NCBI GenBank assembly: GCA_002375465.1
Contig: DFLT01000004.1
Coordinates: 1-64,000 of the forward strand
DNA: 64,000 nucleotides
Source: Alphaproteobacteria bacterium UBA3612
GTDB lineage: Bacteria; Pseudomonadota; Alphaproteobacteria; Sphingomonadales; Sphingomonadaceae
Direction of reading: 5' to 3'
The notes under the pieces: generated by a model
The model's database searches: none
Seen by the model: only the letters and a program-made list of their open reading frames with translations
What the model was told of the DNA's origin: nothing
Shown: piece after piece, positions 51,631 to 61,116 of the stretch
Layout of the letters: every line of letters begins with the position of its first letter
Numbering within the stretch: position 1 is the first letter of the stretch
Program-made: the position numbers and the translations under genes

Positions 51631-52319
51631 GCCATGGCCTTTAGCCGGTGTGGTTGAAAGGGACAGACCCAATCCTCGCCAACTGCTCGGCCGCTATATT
51701 GCCGCGCCTCCGAAACGCTGCCGTGCCGGGCCAGCATGGGATTGATGGAGCCGTTCGCGGCAAGGTCCCGCGCCAGGATCGTCTCTCGCAACTTTTCGTA
51801 CCGACCGTCGGCGCGCAGCCGCTCGAACTGGTCGTGCAGATTGAAAATCAGCGTCGGCTGCGAAAACCGTCGCGCGGCACGGCTGGCGTTCGGATGCAGG
51901 CCGACGATGAAAAAGGCCTGCCCACCAAGGCTGAGGCTGAAATCCGAAGCACCGGGATTGCTGTCGACCGACTCGTCCCAGCTTTTTCCCTTCCACTCGT
52001 CCTTGTCGTGCAGGGACTGCACACGATCCCAGAGGGCGGTTTCGAATGCCAGCTCGTCCAGATCGAGCGGACCATCGAAAATGACCGCAAAGCTGGTGAA
52101 CAATTCGCCTTCCCGCACATAGCGAGCAGCGAATTCGTGCAGGCGACGAAGGATGACCAGATCGTCCCACGCCGAGCGTATGTCGCGGGCATTCAATATA
52201 TCGATATTGTCCTTGGCCAGCGCGCTTTTCGCGCCGACGCAGGGAAAACCCTCGTCTCGTATGAATGCTGCCAAAGCTGGTGCGTGGTCCAGCTTTTCGG
52301 AATGATCTGATGATGACAT
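51627..52319 (-). CDS. YqcI/YcgG-family protein (GntA/RohS-like heme N-oxygenase family)
   Basis: A 230-residue protein with family blocks FPCVGAKSALAKDNI, SFAVIFDGPLDLDELAFETA, LWDRVQSLHD, SLGGQAFFIVGLHPNASRAA-RRF and PTLIFNLHDQFERLR. Characterised relatives are heme-dependent N-hydroxylases of guanidino substrates (GntA in guanitoxin and RohS in azomycin biosynthesis, both acting on arginine-derived compounds). Substrate here is unknown. It is the first gene of an operon with DUF1989 and a small membrane protein, which suggests production or handling of an N-oxidised amino acid derivative. Confidence 0.85.
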   Translation of the reverse strand: MSSSDHSEKLDHAPALAAFIRDEGFPCVGAKSALAKDNIDILNARDIRSAWDDLVILRRLHEFAARYVREGELFTSFAVIFDGPLDLDELAFETALWDRVQSLHDKDEWKGKSWDESVDSNPGASDFSLSLGGQAFFIVGLHPNASRAARRFSQPTLIFNLHDQFERLRADGRYEKLRETILARDLAANGSINPMLARHGSVSEARQYSGRAVGEDWVCPFQPHRLKAMA

Positions 52320-52425
52320 CGCTGCGGCCTACCGGGCGACGGATCGGTCGCCAACTACATGGATTTACCGGTGCAGAACGTCGTAGCGACGAAATGGTGC
52401 CGTTATTTCGCTGCGGTGTAGGCCG

Positions 52426-54054
52426 TCATACGCCGAGACGGTTCTCACCGGCGCGTACCGACAGCTGCTTGCCAACACTGGCAGCCGAATTGCGGCTTTT
52501 GACCGTGTCGACATAGGTCCAGTCGCAACTTGCCTCCTCCCCCGTCAGCGTGACCACGGCATAGCCACGGCGCGACATGTCCCCCCATTTCATCTCCGGG
52601 CTGGATCCGACCAGCGCCTCCGCCATCAATTTGGGATCCGTCCGGGTAAAATATGCCTCGTACCCGGGGGATGTGACGGAGGAGACGCCGAACTCAACGC
52701 CCGCCGGCGCATTGTCCTGCGCTAGGTCGAAAGCCCAGCTATTATGGCTGTCCCCGGCAAGGACCACCAAATTCGCATCTGCCGCCTGTGCACTTGCGAG
52801 CAGGCGCGCGCGCGCCGCTGGATAGCCGCCCCACGCGTCCAGGTTCGACGGAATGCCGACGCTGGCCATGCCAAGCGCACCTTTCAGCCGTTCCTGAACG
52901 AAGGGGGGCGCGGCGGGGTCGATCCATTCCGTCACGGCAGGTGGCGTATAGGCCGATCCCATGACCACCTGCTGGGGGAGGACCTGCCATCTGATACCTT
53001 CGACGCGGGACGCAGCCATCGCTTCCGCCAGCCATGCCTCCTGCTTGGCCCCCAAAAGCGTCCGCTCCGGATCCGCCCAGTCGCGTTCTGTCATGCGTTT
53101 CAGCGCCGCCTCGAAACTGCCGGCCTCCGCCGCGATGCGGGCTACGTCGATCTGCTCGTCGCGACCTTCGATTCTGGTGTCGAGGCGGAACAGTGTCGCG
53201 AGGTCGCCGATGCGATAGGTCGCATAAGGTTCGTCGGAAACGGGCATCCAGTGACGATATGCGGCCTTTGCGACCGCCTTTCTCGCGTCCCAGTCGCCCT
53301 CGGTGGCCGGATCGTGATTTTCCGCGCCGTCGGTCCATGCATCATTGGCGAATTCGTGATCGTCCCAGATGGTAATCATGGGCAGATTTTGGTGCAGACG
53401 CTGCAGGTCCGGGTCTGCGCGATAGATGGCGTAACGGCGATGATAGTCGTTCAGGCTGACGATCTCCGTCGCAGGATCGACATGACGGTTGCCGACGATC
53501 TGTTCCTTGGTGGGATATGCGCCAGCGCGATATTCATAAATGTAGTCGCCCAGATGCACCGCCAGATGCAGGTCGCTGCGCGCCGCCGCATGGGCATAGG
53601 CATTGAAATAGCCGAAGGGCAGGTTGGAACAGCTCATCACGGCCATGGAGAATGGATCCATGCCGCCAGCTGGCAACGTACGCGTACGGCCGATTTGGGA
53701 AACTTCGCCAGAGGGCGCGCGAAAGCGATAGAAATACCATTTTGCCGGCGAGAGGCCTGCGACCGTCGTTTTCGCACAGTGGCCGGTTTCCTCGCTTGCA
53801 ACCGCCTCACTCTCGGCGACAAGGTTCGTGAAATCAATGTCCGGGGACAGTTCCACGGCAAGCTTGGTCTTATCGCCCGTTCCAACATAGCGCGTCCACA
53901 GCAGGATCGATGCGGCGGACGGCTCGCCAGAGGCGACGCCGTGGGTAAAACCCCGGCCCAGGGTGGCGGCCAAAAGGGAGCCCGGCAGCGACAGTGCGGC
54001 AACCCCGCCAAGTCCCGCGGCAAGGAAATGACGGCGACGCATCTTCAGGCTCAT
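52426..54054 (-). CDS. PhoD-family alkaline phosphatase, Tat-exported
   Basis: About 542 residues. A twin-arginine signal (MRRRHFLAAGLGGVAALSLP) directs export of the folded enzyme. The PhoD core shows RGFTHGVASGEPSAASILLW, the metal-binding HLGDYIYEY, TIWDDHEFANDAW, and late NLVVLAGDSHNSWAFDL. It is a Ca/Fe-dependent phosphodi- or monoesterase of the periplasm. The second ATG (54054) has GGGAG at good spacing and is preferred over ATG 54060. Confidence 0.92.
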   Translation of the reverse strand: MSLKMRRRHFLAAGLGGVAALSLPGSLLAATLGRGFTHGVASGEPSAASILLWTRYVGTGDKTKLAVELSPDIDFTNLVAESEAVASEETGHCAKTTVAGLSPAKWYFYRFRAPSGEVSQIGRTRTLPAGGMDPFSMAVMSCSNLPFGYFNAYAHAAARSDLHLAVHLGDYIYEYRAGAYPTKEQIVGNRHVDPATEIVSLNDYHRRYAIYRADPDLQRLHQNLPMITIWDDHEFANDAWTDGAENHDPATEGDWDARKAVAKAAYRHWMPVSDEPYATYRIGDLATLFRLDTRIEGRDEQIDVARIAAEAGSFEAALKRMTERDWADPERTLLGAKQEAWLAEAMAASRVEGIRWQVLPQQVVMGSAYTPPAVTEWIDPAAPPFVQERLKGALGMASVGIPSNLDAWGGYPAARARLLASAQAADANLVVLAGDSHNSWAFDLAQDNAPAGVEFGVSSVTSPGYEAYFTRTDPKLMAEALVGSSPEMKWGDMSRRGYAVVTLTGEEASCDWTYVDTVKSRNSAASVGKQLSVRAGENRLGV

Positions 54055-54097
54055 GCACATACTCCCGGTTTCGATGGCGCGCTGCTAGGGTGGGTTT

Positions 54098-54688
54098 GTG
54101 ACAGCCGCGCTACGCCCGATCATCTTCGCCCGATACCCAGAGGCGGGGCGTTGCAAAACGCGCATGATTGCTGCCTTGGGCGCTGAGGGGGCGGCGGACT
54201 TGCAGGCGCGTCTGATCCGCCGGGCATTGGCGCGGCTGGCGTCACTTTCGCCGATCCTGTCTGTCACGGGAGGCCAGTCGGATGCTGCATGGCGTCAGCG
54301 GTTCGGCGGGGGTTTGACGCTTCGGCGGGAAGAAGGCGCGGACCTCGGCGCGCATATGCTATCGGCGCTGACACCCGGGCCTGCCGTCGTCGTCGGCAGC
54401 GACGTGCCTGACATGGATGCAGCGCTCGTATCGCGTGCGGCGGCCATGCTGGATCAGGCGCCCGTGGTTCTGGGGCCGGCGGTCGACGGGGGATTTTGGC
54501 TGGTGGCGATGCGCAGACCTGATGCGCGGCTGTTCGCGGGCGTGGAATGGGGAAGCGGTACGGTGCTGGCACAGGTTCTCGCCAATGCAGCGGCCGCAAA
54601 TCTTCGCGTGGCGCTGGCGGAGGAACTTGCCGATTGCGACCGGCCGGAGGATCTCGCGCGTTGGCCAGATCTACTGCGCAACGCATGA
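54098..54688 (+). CDS. TIGR04282-type glycosyltransferase (DUF2064)
   Basis: A 196-residue nucleotide-sugar-like transferase: IIFARYPEAGRCKTRMIAAL (nucleotide-binding start), LGAHMLSAL, VVVGSDVPDMDAALVSRAAA (metal-binding DxD-like site) and VLGPAVDGGFWLVAM. It belongs to the family named arsenosugar biosynthesis glycosyltransferase TIGR04282 and usually sits next to TIGR04283, as here. GTG start. No arsenic gene is near, so the family name may not describe its role. Confidence 0.85.
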   Translation: MTAALRPIIFARYPEAGRCKTRMIAALGAEGAADLQARLIRRALARLASLSPILSVTGGQSDAAWRQRFGGGLTLRREEGADLGAHMLSALTPGPAVVVGSDVPDMDAALVSRAAAMLDQAPVVLGPAVDGGFWLVAMRRPDARLFAGVEWGSGTVLAQVLANAAAANLRVALAEELADCDRPEDLARWPDLLRNA

Positions 54689-55356
54689 GCCAGATTGCGG
54701 TCATCATTCCCGCCTTCAATGAATGCAAGAGGATCGCGGCCGCTCTGGCCGCGCTGGACGTGAACGATGTCGTTATTGCAGATGGTGGCAGCCGGGATGG
54801 TACTGCGGAAAGCGCGGCAGCGGCGGGAGCCAAAGTGATCGTCAAGCACGGCGCCCGGGGGACGGCTCTCAACCTTGCCGCCAGCAAATGCGCGGGCGAC
54901 ATGCTGCTGTTCCTTCACGCCGATACGGAATTGCCTGCTGATTGGCAGGATTGTGTCAGGCAGACGCTTGCCGATCCATCGGTGGCGCTGGGGGCGTTCT
55001 CGCTGGGCATAGCGGACGCCCGGCCAGCGGAACGTCTGATCGCACGCGCCGCCACCATCCGCAGCCGCCTCTTCGGTCTTCCCTATGGGGATCAGGCCCT
55101 GTTTCTGCGCCGACGCACGTTCGAGGTGCTGGGGGGATTCGGCGCCCTGCCCATCATGGAAGATTTCGACCTCGTGCGCCGGGCAAGGCGGTTGGGGCGC
55201 ATTGTGACGCTACCCCAGCGTGTCGAAACATCCGCCCGGCGCTGGCGCACGAAGGGCGTTCTGCGGACGACGGCAATCAACCAGGCAATGCTGGCAGGCT
55301 GGATGTTGGGGGTTTCGCCCGAACGGCTCGCCGCCTTTTATCGGCGTGTGCGCTAA
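54685..55356 (+). CDS. TIGR04283-type family 2 glycosyltransferase
   Basis: A 223-residue GT-A fold enzyme: IAVIIPAFNECKRIAAALAA, VVIADGGSRDGTAE, GRGTALNLAA-like ARGTALNLAASKCAGDMLLF-LHADTELP (DxD in HADTE), and GLPYGDQALFLRRRTFEVLG with EDFDLVRRARRLGRI. The family is annotated arsenosugar biosynthesis glycosyltransferase TIGR04283. Its ATG overlaps the partner's stop (ATGA). The stop lies 8 bp from the convergent nadB stop. Confidence 0.87.
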   Translation: MSQIAVIIPAFNECKRIAAALAALDVNDVVIADGGSRDGTAESAAAAGAKVIVKHGARGTALNLAASKCAGDMLLFLHADTELPADWQDCVRQTLADPSVALGAFSLGIADARPAERLIARAATIRSRLFGLPYGDQALFLRRRTFEVLGGFGALPIMEDFDLVRRARRLGRIVTLPQRVETSARRWRTKGVLRTTAINQAMLAGWMLGVSPERLAAFYRRVR

Positions 55357-55364
55357 CGAGCCCC

Positions 55365-56978
55365 CTAGGGTACCAGAACCGTGTCCGATGCCACGGGCAG
55401 GCTGTGCGGATTGTCGAAGTTATAGTGAAGCCCGCGGCTTTCCGGACGTTCGCGGGCGGAACGAACGATCAGGTCCGCGACCGTGATCAGGTTGCGCAGT
55501 TCGATCAGATCGGGACTCACGCGGAAATTGCCGTAATATTCCTCGACCTCCGCCTTCAGCATGGCAACGCGGTGGGCGGCGCGTTCCAGCCTTTTGTCGG
55601 TGCGTACAATGCCGACATAATCCCACATGAAGCGGCGAATTTCGCGCCAATTGTGCTGCACGACGACTTCTTCGTCAGGATTGCGAACCCGGCTCTCATC
55701 CCAGGGGCGGATGTCGGGCGGCGCCGCCATGTCGGCGCGATGTTCCAGAATATGCTGCGCGGCTGCCTCACCATAGACCAGGCACTCCAGCAGTGAATTC
55801 GATGCCAGACGGTTGGCCCCGTGCAGTCCCGACTGCGATACCTCCCCCGCCGCATAAAGACCCGGCAGGTCCGTTCGTCCCGCACGATCCACCAGCACGC
55901 CGCCACAGGTATAATGCTGCGCCGGAACCACGGGGATCGGCTCCTTGGTCATGTCGATGCCCAGTCCCAGCAGCTTCTTGTGGATCGTCGGGAAATGCTG
56001 CTCGACGAACGAATCTCCCTTATGGCTGATGTCCAGGTGGACATAGTCCAGGCCCAGACGCTTGATTTCGTGATCGATTGCGCGGGCGACGATGTCGCGG
56101 GGAGCAAGCTCGCCGCGCATGTCGAATCTCGGCATGAAACGTTCACCGCCGCCTTCCACGCCCGGTGGCAGCTTCAGCAGCCCGCCTTCGCCCCGCACAG
56201 CCTCCGTGATCAGGAAATTCTTGACCTCCAGATTGTAAAGGCAGGTGGGATGGAACTGCATGAATTCCATGTTGGATACACGCGATCCGGCACGCCATGC
56301 CATGGCGATCCCGTCGCCGGTCGCGCCGCGCGGCGCTGTCGAGAACAAATAGGTGCGACCGGCGCCGCCTGTTGCCAGCACCGTCGCCTTGCCCACGATC
56401 GTATCGACCCGCCGGGCTCGCCGATTATAGGCATAGACGCCCCAGACCTGACGTCCGTCATTTTCTTCGGATGGGGAATGTTTGCCGGTAACAAGGTCGA
56501 TGGCCACCATGTCGGGCAACAGGGTCAGGTTCGGTTCCGCGCGGGCCGCTCGCTCCAGCGCTTCCTGAACCGACCAGCCGGTCGCGTCGTCGACATGCAC
56601 GATGCGGCGGGCGGAATGTCCCCCCTCCCGCGTCAGGTGCCAACCTTCCTCGCCATTCTCGTCGGGATTGAAGGGGACGCCCAATTCCGCCAGGCGGCGA
56701 ATGGCGCGGGGGGCATTTTCCACGACGAACTCAACGGTGCGCGGATCGTTCAGGCCGGCCCCGGCGATCATCGTGTCGCTGATATGGGATTCGAATGTAT
56801 CCCCCGCCTCCAGGACGGCGGCAATCCCCCCTTGCGCCCACGTCGTGGAGCCGGCGTTCAGATCGCCCTTCGACAGCACGGCGACCTTCATCGTGCGCGC
56901 AAGGTTCAGCGCAGCAGTAAGGCCCGCCGCGCCGCTGCCGATGATCACGGCATCGAAGCTCTGCGGCCTAGTGGCCAT
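55365..56978 (-). CDS. nadB: L-aspartate oxidase
   Basis: A 537-residue FAD enzyme oxidising L-aspartate to iminoaspartate, the first step of de novo NAD synthesis. FAD site VIIGSGAAGL (Gly14-Gly19), SKGDLNAGSTTWAQGGIAAV, EFMQFHPTCLY, the catalytic-loop AVRGEGG, PAQHYTCGGV, and LHGANRLASNSLLECLVYGE. The length is standard for the family. Its ATG lies inside the last codons of the ABC ATPase gene (11-base overlap). nadA and nadC are not in the window. Confidence 0.94.
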   Translation of the reverse strand: MATRPQSFDAVIIGSGAAGLTAALNLARTMKVAVLSKGDLNAGSTTWAQGGIAAVLEAGDTFESHISDTMIAGAGLNDPRTVEFVVENAPRAIRRLAELGVPFNPDENGEEGWHLTREGGHSARRIVHVDDATGWSVQEALERAARAEPNLTLLPDMVAIDLVTGKHSPSEENDGRQVWGVYAYNRRARRVDTIVGKATVLATGGAGRTYLFSTAPRGATGDGIAMAWRAGSRVSNMEFMQFHPTCLYNLEVKNFLITEAVRGEGGLLKLPPGVEGGGERFMPRFDMRGELAPRDIVARAIDHEIKRLGLDYVHLDISHKGDSFVEQHFPTIHKKLLGLGIDMTKEPIPVVPAQHYTCGGVLVDRAGRTDLPGLYAAGEVSQSGLHGANRLASNSLLECLVYGEAAAQHILEHRADMAAPPDIRPWDESRVRNPDEEVVVQHNWREIRRFMWDYVGIVRTDKRLERAAHRVAMLKAEVEEYYGNFRVSPDLIELRNLITVADLIVRSARERPESRGLHYNFDNPHSLPVASDTVLVP

Positions 56979-57915
56979 CGACGATGCCCGCCTGGGTAAG
57001 GTGCAGGAACACATCCTCCAGATCTGCCTCCCGCGTGGTCACGTCCGCGACCGTCAATCCGCGTTCGCCGAGAGAGCTGAGCAATTGCCCCGCAGTTACC
57101 TGGCTGCGATCATAGGTCAGGATCAACTCCCGCGTGCCTTTCAACTCCGCCTTCTTGACAGGCAGACCTTCCGGAACGGCCGCCAGATCCGCATCGAGGA
57201 CCGCGATCAGTACCTTTTCCTGTGCGGTCGCCAGCAGGGTCGATGTCTCGTCGTTCGCGATAACCTGGCCGTGATTGATGATGGCGATACGATCGCACAA
57301 CATCTCCGCTTCCTCCAGATAATGGGTCGTCAACACGACGGTCGTGCCCTCCGCATGCAGGCGCCGCACATATTCCCATAATTGCTGGCGCAGTTCGATG
57401 TCGACGCCGGCGGTCGGTTCGTCGAGGATCAGGATGGGCGGGTTGTGAACCAGCGCTTTGCCGATCAGCAGCCGCCGTTTCATGCCGCCGGAGAGGGTGC
57501 GGGAATAGGCGTTTGCCTTGTCCTCCAGCCGCAGCGCCTTCAAAATCTCCATGGACCGCCGGTTCTTTGGCGCGATGCCGTACATCCCCGCCTGCAGTTC
57601 CAGCGCCTCATAGGGAGTGAAAAAAACATCGAACAGGACTTCCTGTGGCACGATGCCGATGGCGCGCTTTGCGTTGCGCGTGTCCTTGTCGATGTCAAAG
57701 CCCCAGATCTTCGCGCTGCCGCCGGTTTTGTTGACCAGGCCCGCCAGGATGTTGATCAAGGTGGATTTGCCTGCGCCATTCGGCCCCAGCAGGCCGAATA
57801 TCTGGCCGCGCGGCACGTCAAAACTGACGCCCTTCAGCGCGCGTTTGCCGTCCGAATAGGTCTTCTCCAGATCGCGAATCTCGATGGCGGCGGTGGTAGC
57901 AGCGGTGGTGTTCAT
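56968..57915 (-). CDS. ABC-2-type transporter ATP-binding protein
   Basis: A 315-residue ATPase subunit. Walker A GPNGAGKST (44-52), Q-loop PQEVLFD, signature LSGGMKRRL (141-149), Walker B ILILDEP with TAGVD (161-171) and switch His in LTTHYLEEAE. The CcmA/DrrA-like type normally pairs with an ABC-2 permease, but no permease gene is adjacent. It overlaps nadB by 11 bases and lies 53 bp downstream of tldD. Confidence 0.93.
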   Translation of the reverse strand: MNTTAATTAAIEIRDLEKTYSDGKRALKGVSFDVPRGQIFGLLGPNGAGKSTLINILAGLVNKTGGSAKIWGFDIDKDTRNAKRAIGIVPQEVLFDVFFTPYEALELQAGMYGIAPKNRRSMEILKALRLEDKANAYSRTLSGGMKRRLLIGKALVHNPPILILDEPTAGVDIELRQQLWEYVRRLHAEGTTVVLTTHYLEEAEMLCDRIAIINHGQVIANDETSTLLATAQEKVLIAVLDADLAAVPEGLPVKKAELKGTRELILTYDRSQVTAGQLLSSLGERGLTVADVTTREADLEDVFLHLTQAGIVDGH

Positions 57916-57968
57916 GGCCCGGCGTTAGCGTTCCGCGCGCGGGCGGTCCACACCCCGTGGAGGAACCT

Positions 57969-59399
57969 TCACGCGGCCGTGCCGCCGACGGTCAGGCCCT
58001 CGGCCAGCAGCGTCGGTTGACCAACCCCTGCCGGTACAGACTGTCCGCCCTTGCCGCAAATGCCGACACCTTCATCCAGCGCGAAGTCATTGCCGATGGC
58101 GGTGACGCGGGTCATCACGTCGGGGCCGTTGCCAATCAGGGTGGCGCCCTTGATTGGCGCACCGATGCGGCCATTCTCGATCTTGTACGCTTCGGTCAGG
58201 CTAAAGACGAATTTGCCGGATGTGATGTCCACCTGACCGCCGCCAAAGCTTTTTGCATAAATGCCGTTTCCGGCCCGCTTGATGATCTCTTCCGGCTCCT
58301 CGTTCCCGCCCAGCATGAACGTGTTGGTCATGCGGGGCATGGGGGCATGGGCATAGCTTTCGCGGCGGCCATTGCCGGTGGCGTCCACCCCCATCAGGCG
58401 CGAATTCAGCCGGTCCTGCATATAGCCGCGCAGGATGCCGTCCTCGATCAGGATGTTTTCCTTTGTGGGCGTACCTTCGTCGTCAATGCTCAGGGATCCG
58501 CGCCGGGACTCCATCGCGCCATTGTCGACGACCGTCACGCCCTTTCCCGCTACCTGCTGGCCGATCCTGCCAGAGAAGGTGGACTGCCCCTTGCGGTTGA
58601 AATCTCCCTCCAAACCGTGGCCGACTGCCTCGTGCAGCAGGACGCCGCACCAGCCAGGACCCATGACGACGTTCATCTCCCCCGCCGGGGCGGCAACGCT
58701 TTCGAGGTTGGTCAGCGCCTGCGCCAGTGCGATGTCGATGCCGCGCTGCCAGCTTTCCTCCGCCATCAGGCGTTCCAGATCGTAGCGACCGCCAAGGCCG
58801 TGATAGCCCCGCTCGCGTCGGCCATTCGCCTCGACCACGATCTCGATATTCATGCGGACGAGTGGCCTCAGGTCACGCGCGGTGAATCCGTCGGCGCGCA
58901 CGATCTCGATCGCTGACCAGGACGCCGACATGGACACAGAAACCTGCCGAACGCGCGGATCGCGCGCGCGGGCGGCTGCATCGATTTTTGCAAGAAGGCC
59001 GACCTTTTCCGCGAAGGGTGTCGCGTCGATCGGGGACTCATCGCCATATATCTTACGATTGGTACGCGGCGGCGGCGCTGCGGCGATGGCATCATGGCCT
59101 TTCGCGGCTAGGCCCACCGTCTCGCCCGCTCGCCGGATCGCGGCCTCTGACATGACGTTCGAATGCGCGAAGGCGGTTTTCTCTCCCGCCAGTCCGCGCA
59201 GGCCAAATCCACGCATATGATCGTAACCGGCATTCTTCAGCCGGCCATCGTCAAAGGCAAAGCTCTCCGAAACGGCGTTCTGCACGTAAAGCTCGCCGTC
59301 GTCGGTCCCGGCGAGAACATCGCCGACAAGGGCGGGCAGGCGGGCAGGGTCTAGGTCGGTGCCGCCATATAGCAGCGCGCTCGGGTCGGGATGTGTCAT
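57969..59399 (-). CDS. tldD: Metalloprotease TldD
   Basis: A 476-residue TldD-family protease subunit. The zinc site HEAVGHGLEGD (His256-His261, HExxxH) with the preceding GPGWCGVLL and the later GTPTKENILIEDGILRGYMQ are typical. TldD forms a heterodimer with TldE/PmbA that degrades unfolded peptides and matures some peptide natural products; pmbA is not in the window. ATG 59399 begins the conserved part; the long open frame upstream is not similar to the family. Confidence 0.94.
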   Translation of the reverse strand: MTHPDPSALLYGGTDLDPARLPALVGDVLAGTDDGELYVQNAVSESFAFDDGRLKNAGYDHMRGFGLRGLAGEKTAFAHSNVMSEAAIRRAGETVGLAAKGHDAIAAAPPPRTNRKIYGDESPIDATPFAEKVGLLAKIDAAARARDPRVRQVSVSMSASWSAIEIVRADGFTARDLRPLVRMNIEIVVEANGRRERGYHGLGGRYDLERLMAEESWQRGIDIALAQALTNLESVAAPAGEMNVVMGPGWCGVLLHEAVGHGLEGDFNRKGQSTFSGRIGQQVAGKGVTVVDNGAMESRRGSLSIDDEGTPTKENILIEDGILRGYMQDRLNSRLMGVDATGNGRRESYAHAPMPRMTNTFMLGGNEEPEEIIKRAGNGIYAKSFGGGQVDITSGKFVFSLTEAYKIENGRIGAPIKGATLIGNGPDVMTRVTAIGNDFALDEGVGICGKGGQSVPAGVGQPTLLAEGLTVGGTAA

Positions 59400-59470
59400 G
59401 TCGGCTATATGCGTAGTCACCCGTCCCGATGCCAGCCCCGGCTGCGACGGCAAACCGTGGCTGGAATGGA

Positions 59471-61054
59471 TCAGGCGTCCTTGCGGCCCGGGGTCGGGGC
59501 GTTCGGCATTGGCGGGACGGGCACGGGGGGCGCGTCCGCATCGTCCTCGGGAACGTCGGTAATGCCCTGACCCACATGGCTGTTGCGGCGACCGTAAAGG
59601 AAATAAACGATCAGGCCCAGGCCGCCCCAAACGGGCAGGACCATCTTGGCCTCTAATGGCAGGTTAAAGAACAGGCCCAATGTACCCAGCATCGCCAGAG
59701 GGGCGACCAGCCACACAAGAGGCGTTCGGAACGGGCGGGGCCGGTCCGGCTGTGCGCGGCGGAGGATCAGGACGGCAAGGGCCACCATGAAAAAGGCGAA
59801 CAGCGTGCCGGAGTTGGAAATATCGGCCAGCTTTCCGACAGGAAGGAAGGCGGCGAAAATCGCGACGGCAACGCCGGTGATCATGGTCACCACATGCGGT
59901 GTCTTCCATTTCGGGTGGATGCTGGCAAGCTTGCTCGGCAACAGCCCGTCGCGGGCCATCACGAAGAATATGCGCGTCTGGCCGAACAGCATGATCAGGA
60001 TGACGGAGGGGAGGGCTAGGAACGCCGCGATACCGATCAGGTCGCCGATCCGTTCCCAACCAATTTCCCTCAGTACGAAGGCAAGCGCCTCATGGCTGCA
60101 AACCAGCGGTTCGGTACCGGCGGCGATCATCGCCTGACATTGCGAAGCAAATTCCGCCGTGCCGGGCTGAATAACGCTGCCGTCAGCGCCGGGGACGGGC
60201 TGTGCGCCCACGGCGCCAATCGCACCGGCGGCGACCAACAGGTAGAAAACCGTACAGATGGCCAGCGAACCGATCAGGCCGATTGGCACGTTTCGCTGGG
60301 GATTACGGGTCTCTTCGGCGGCCGTCGAAACTGCGTCGAACCCGACATAGGCAAAGAAGATGGATGCCGCGGCGCCGACAACACCGAGGCCGGCGCCATT
60401 GCCATTGCCAAACACTCCATTGGGCATGAACGGTTCAAACTCCGCGCCGTTCAGAACGGGCAGGGTCAGCGCGATAAAGACGGTAAGCGCTGTCACCTTG
60501 ATCGCGACGAGAACGGCGTTGACGCGCGCGCTTTCCGTTGTGCCGACCATCAGAAGCACGGTGACGAGGAGCGCGATGATAAGGGCAGGGAGGTTGACGA
60601 TGCCGCCCGCATAGGGGCCAACGGTCAGGGCTTTGGGCAATTCCACGCCCCAACTAGCTAATAGCCCCACAAAATATCCCGACCAGCCGACAGAAACCGC
60701 GCTGGCGGCGACGGCATATTCCAGGATCAACGCCCAGCCGACGGTCCAGGCGAGCAATTCGCCCATGACCGCATAGGTATAGGTGTAGGCACTGCCTGCG
60801 ACCGGCACCATCGACGCCAGCTCGGAATAGCAAAGGGCCGCGACTCCGCAGACGCAGGCTGCGATCACGAAGCTCCACATCATGCCCGGCCCCGCCTTTT
60901 GCGCGGCCTCCGACGTCAGCACGAAAATGCCGGTACCGATGATGGCGCCGACACCCAGCAGCGTAAGCTGCACGGCGCCGAGAGTTCTGGTGAGGGCATG
61001 TTTCTCGGCCGTGGCGAGAATGGCATCAAGCGGCTTTACGCGGTCAAGAAACAT
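59471..61054 (-). CDS. APC-family amino acid permease
   Basis: A 527-residue transporter with about 12 membrane helices. The first carries GVGAIIGTGIFVLTSEAA, the APC substrate-binding signature. FFAYVGFDAVSTAAEETRNP marks helix 6 and its loop. It is of the cationic amino acid transporter type by its YxxRRNSH-like end. A proline-rich tail (PPVPVPPMPNAPTPG) follows. Substrate cannot be told from sequence. Confidence 0.92.
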   Translation of the reverse strand: MFLDRVKPLDAILATAEKHALTRTLGAVQLTLLGVGAIIGTGIFVLTSEAAQKAGPGMMWSFVIAACVCGVAALCYSELASMVPVAGSAYTYTYAVMGELLAWTVGWALILEYAVAASAVSVGWSGYFVGLLASWGVELPKALTVGPYAGGIVNLPALIIALLVTVLLMVGTTESARVNAVLVAIKVTALTVFIALTLPVLNGAEFEPFMPNGVFGNGNGAGLGVVGAAASIFFAYVGFDAVSTAAEETRNPQRNVPIGLIGSLAICTVFYLLVAAGAIGAVGAQPVPGADGSVIQPGTAEFASQCQAMIAAGTEPLVCSHEALAFVLREIGWERIGDLIGIAAFLALPSVILIMLFGQTRIFFVMARDGLLPSKLASIHPKWKTPHVVTMITGVAVAIFAAFLPVGKLADISNSGTLFAFFMVALAVLILRRAQPDRPRPFRTPLVWLVAPLAMLGTLGLFFNLPLEAKMVLPVWGGLGLIVYFLYGRRNSHVGQGITDVPEDDADAPPVPVPPMPNAPTPGRKDA

Positions 61055-61116
61055 ATGGGACTGACCCTTTCATGGGCGTAACTATGCGATTGCGTCGCGT
61101 CGGCAAATAGCAAAAA

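Noticed and set aside
52744..54186. 480-codon open frame antisense to phoD
   Set aside because: Shadow of the phosphatase gene; no family similarity and it runs through the divergent promoter region.
55821..56999. 392-codon open frame antisense to nadB
   Set aside because: Composition-driven shadow; nadB is complete and conserved on the other strand.
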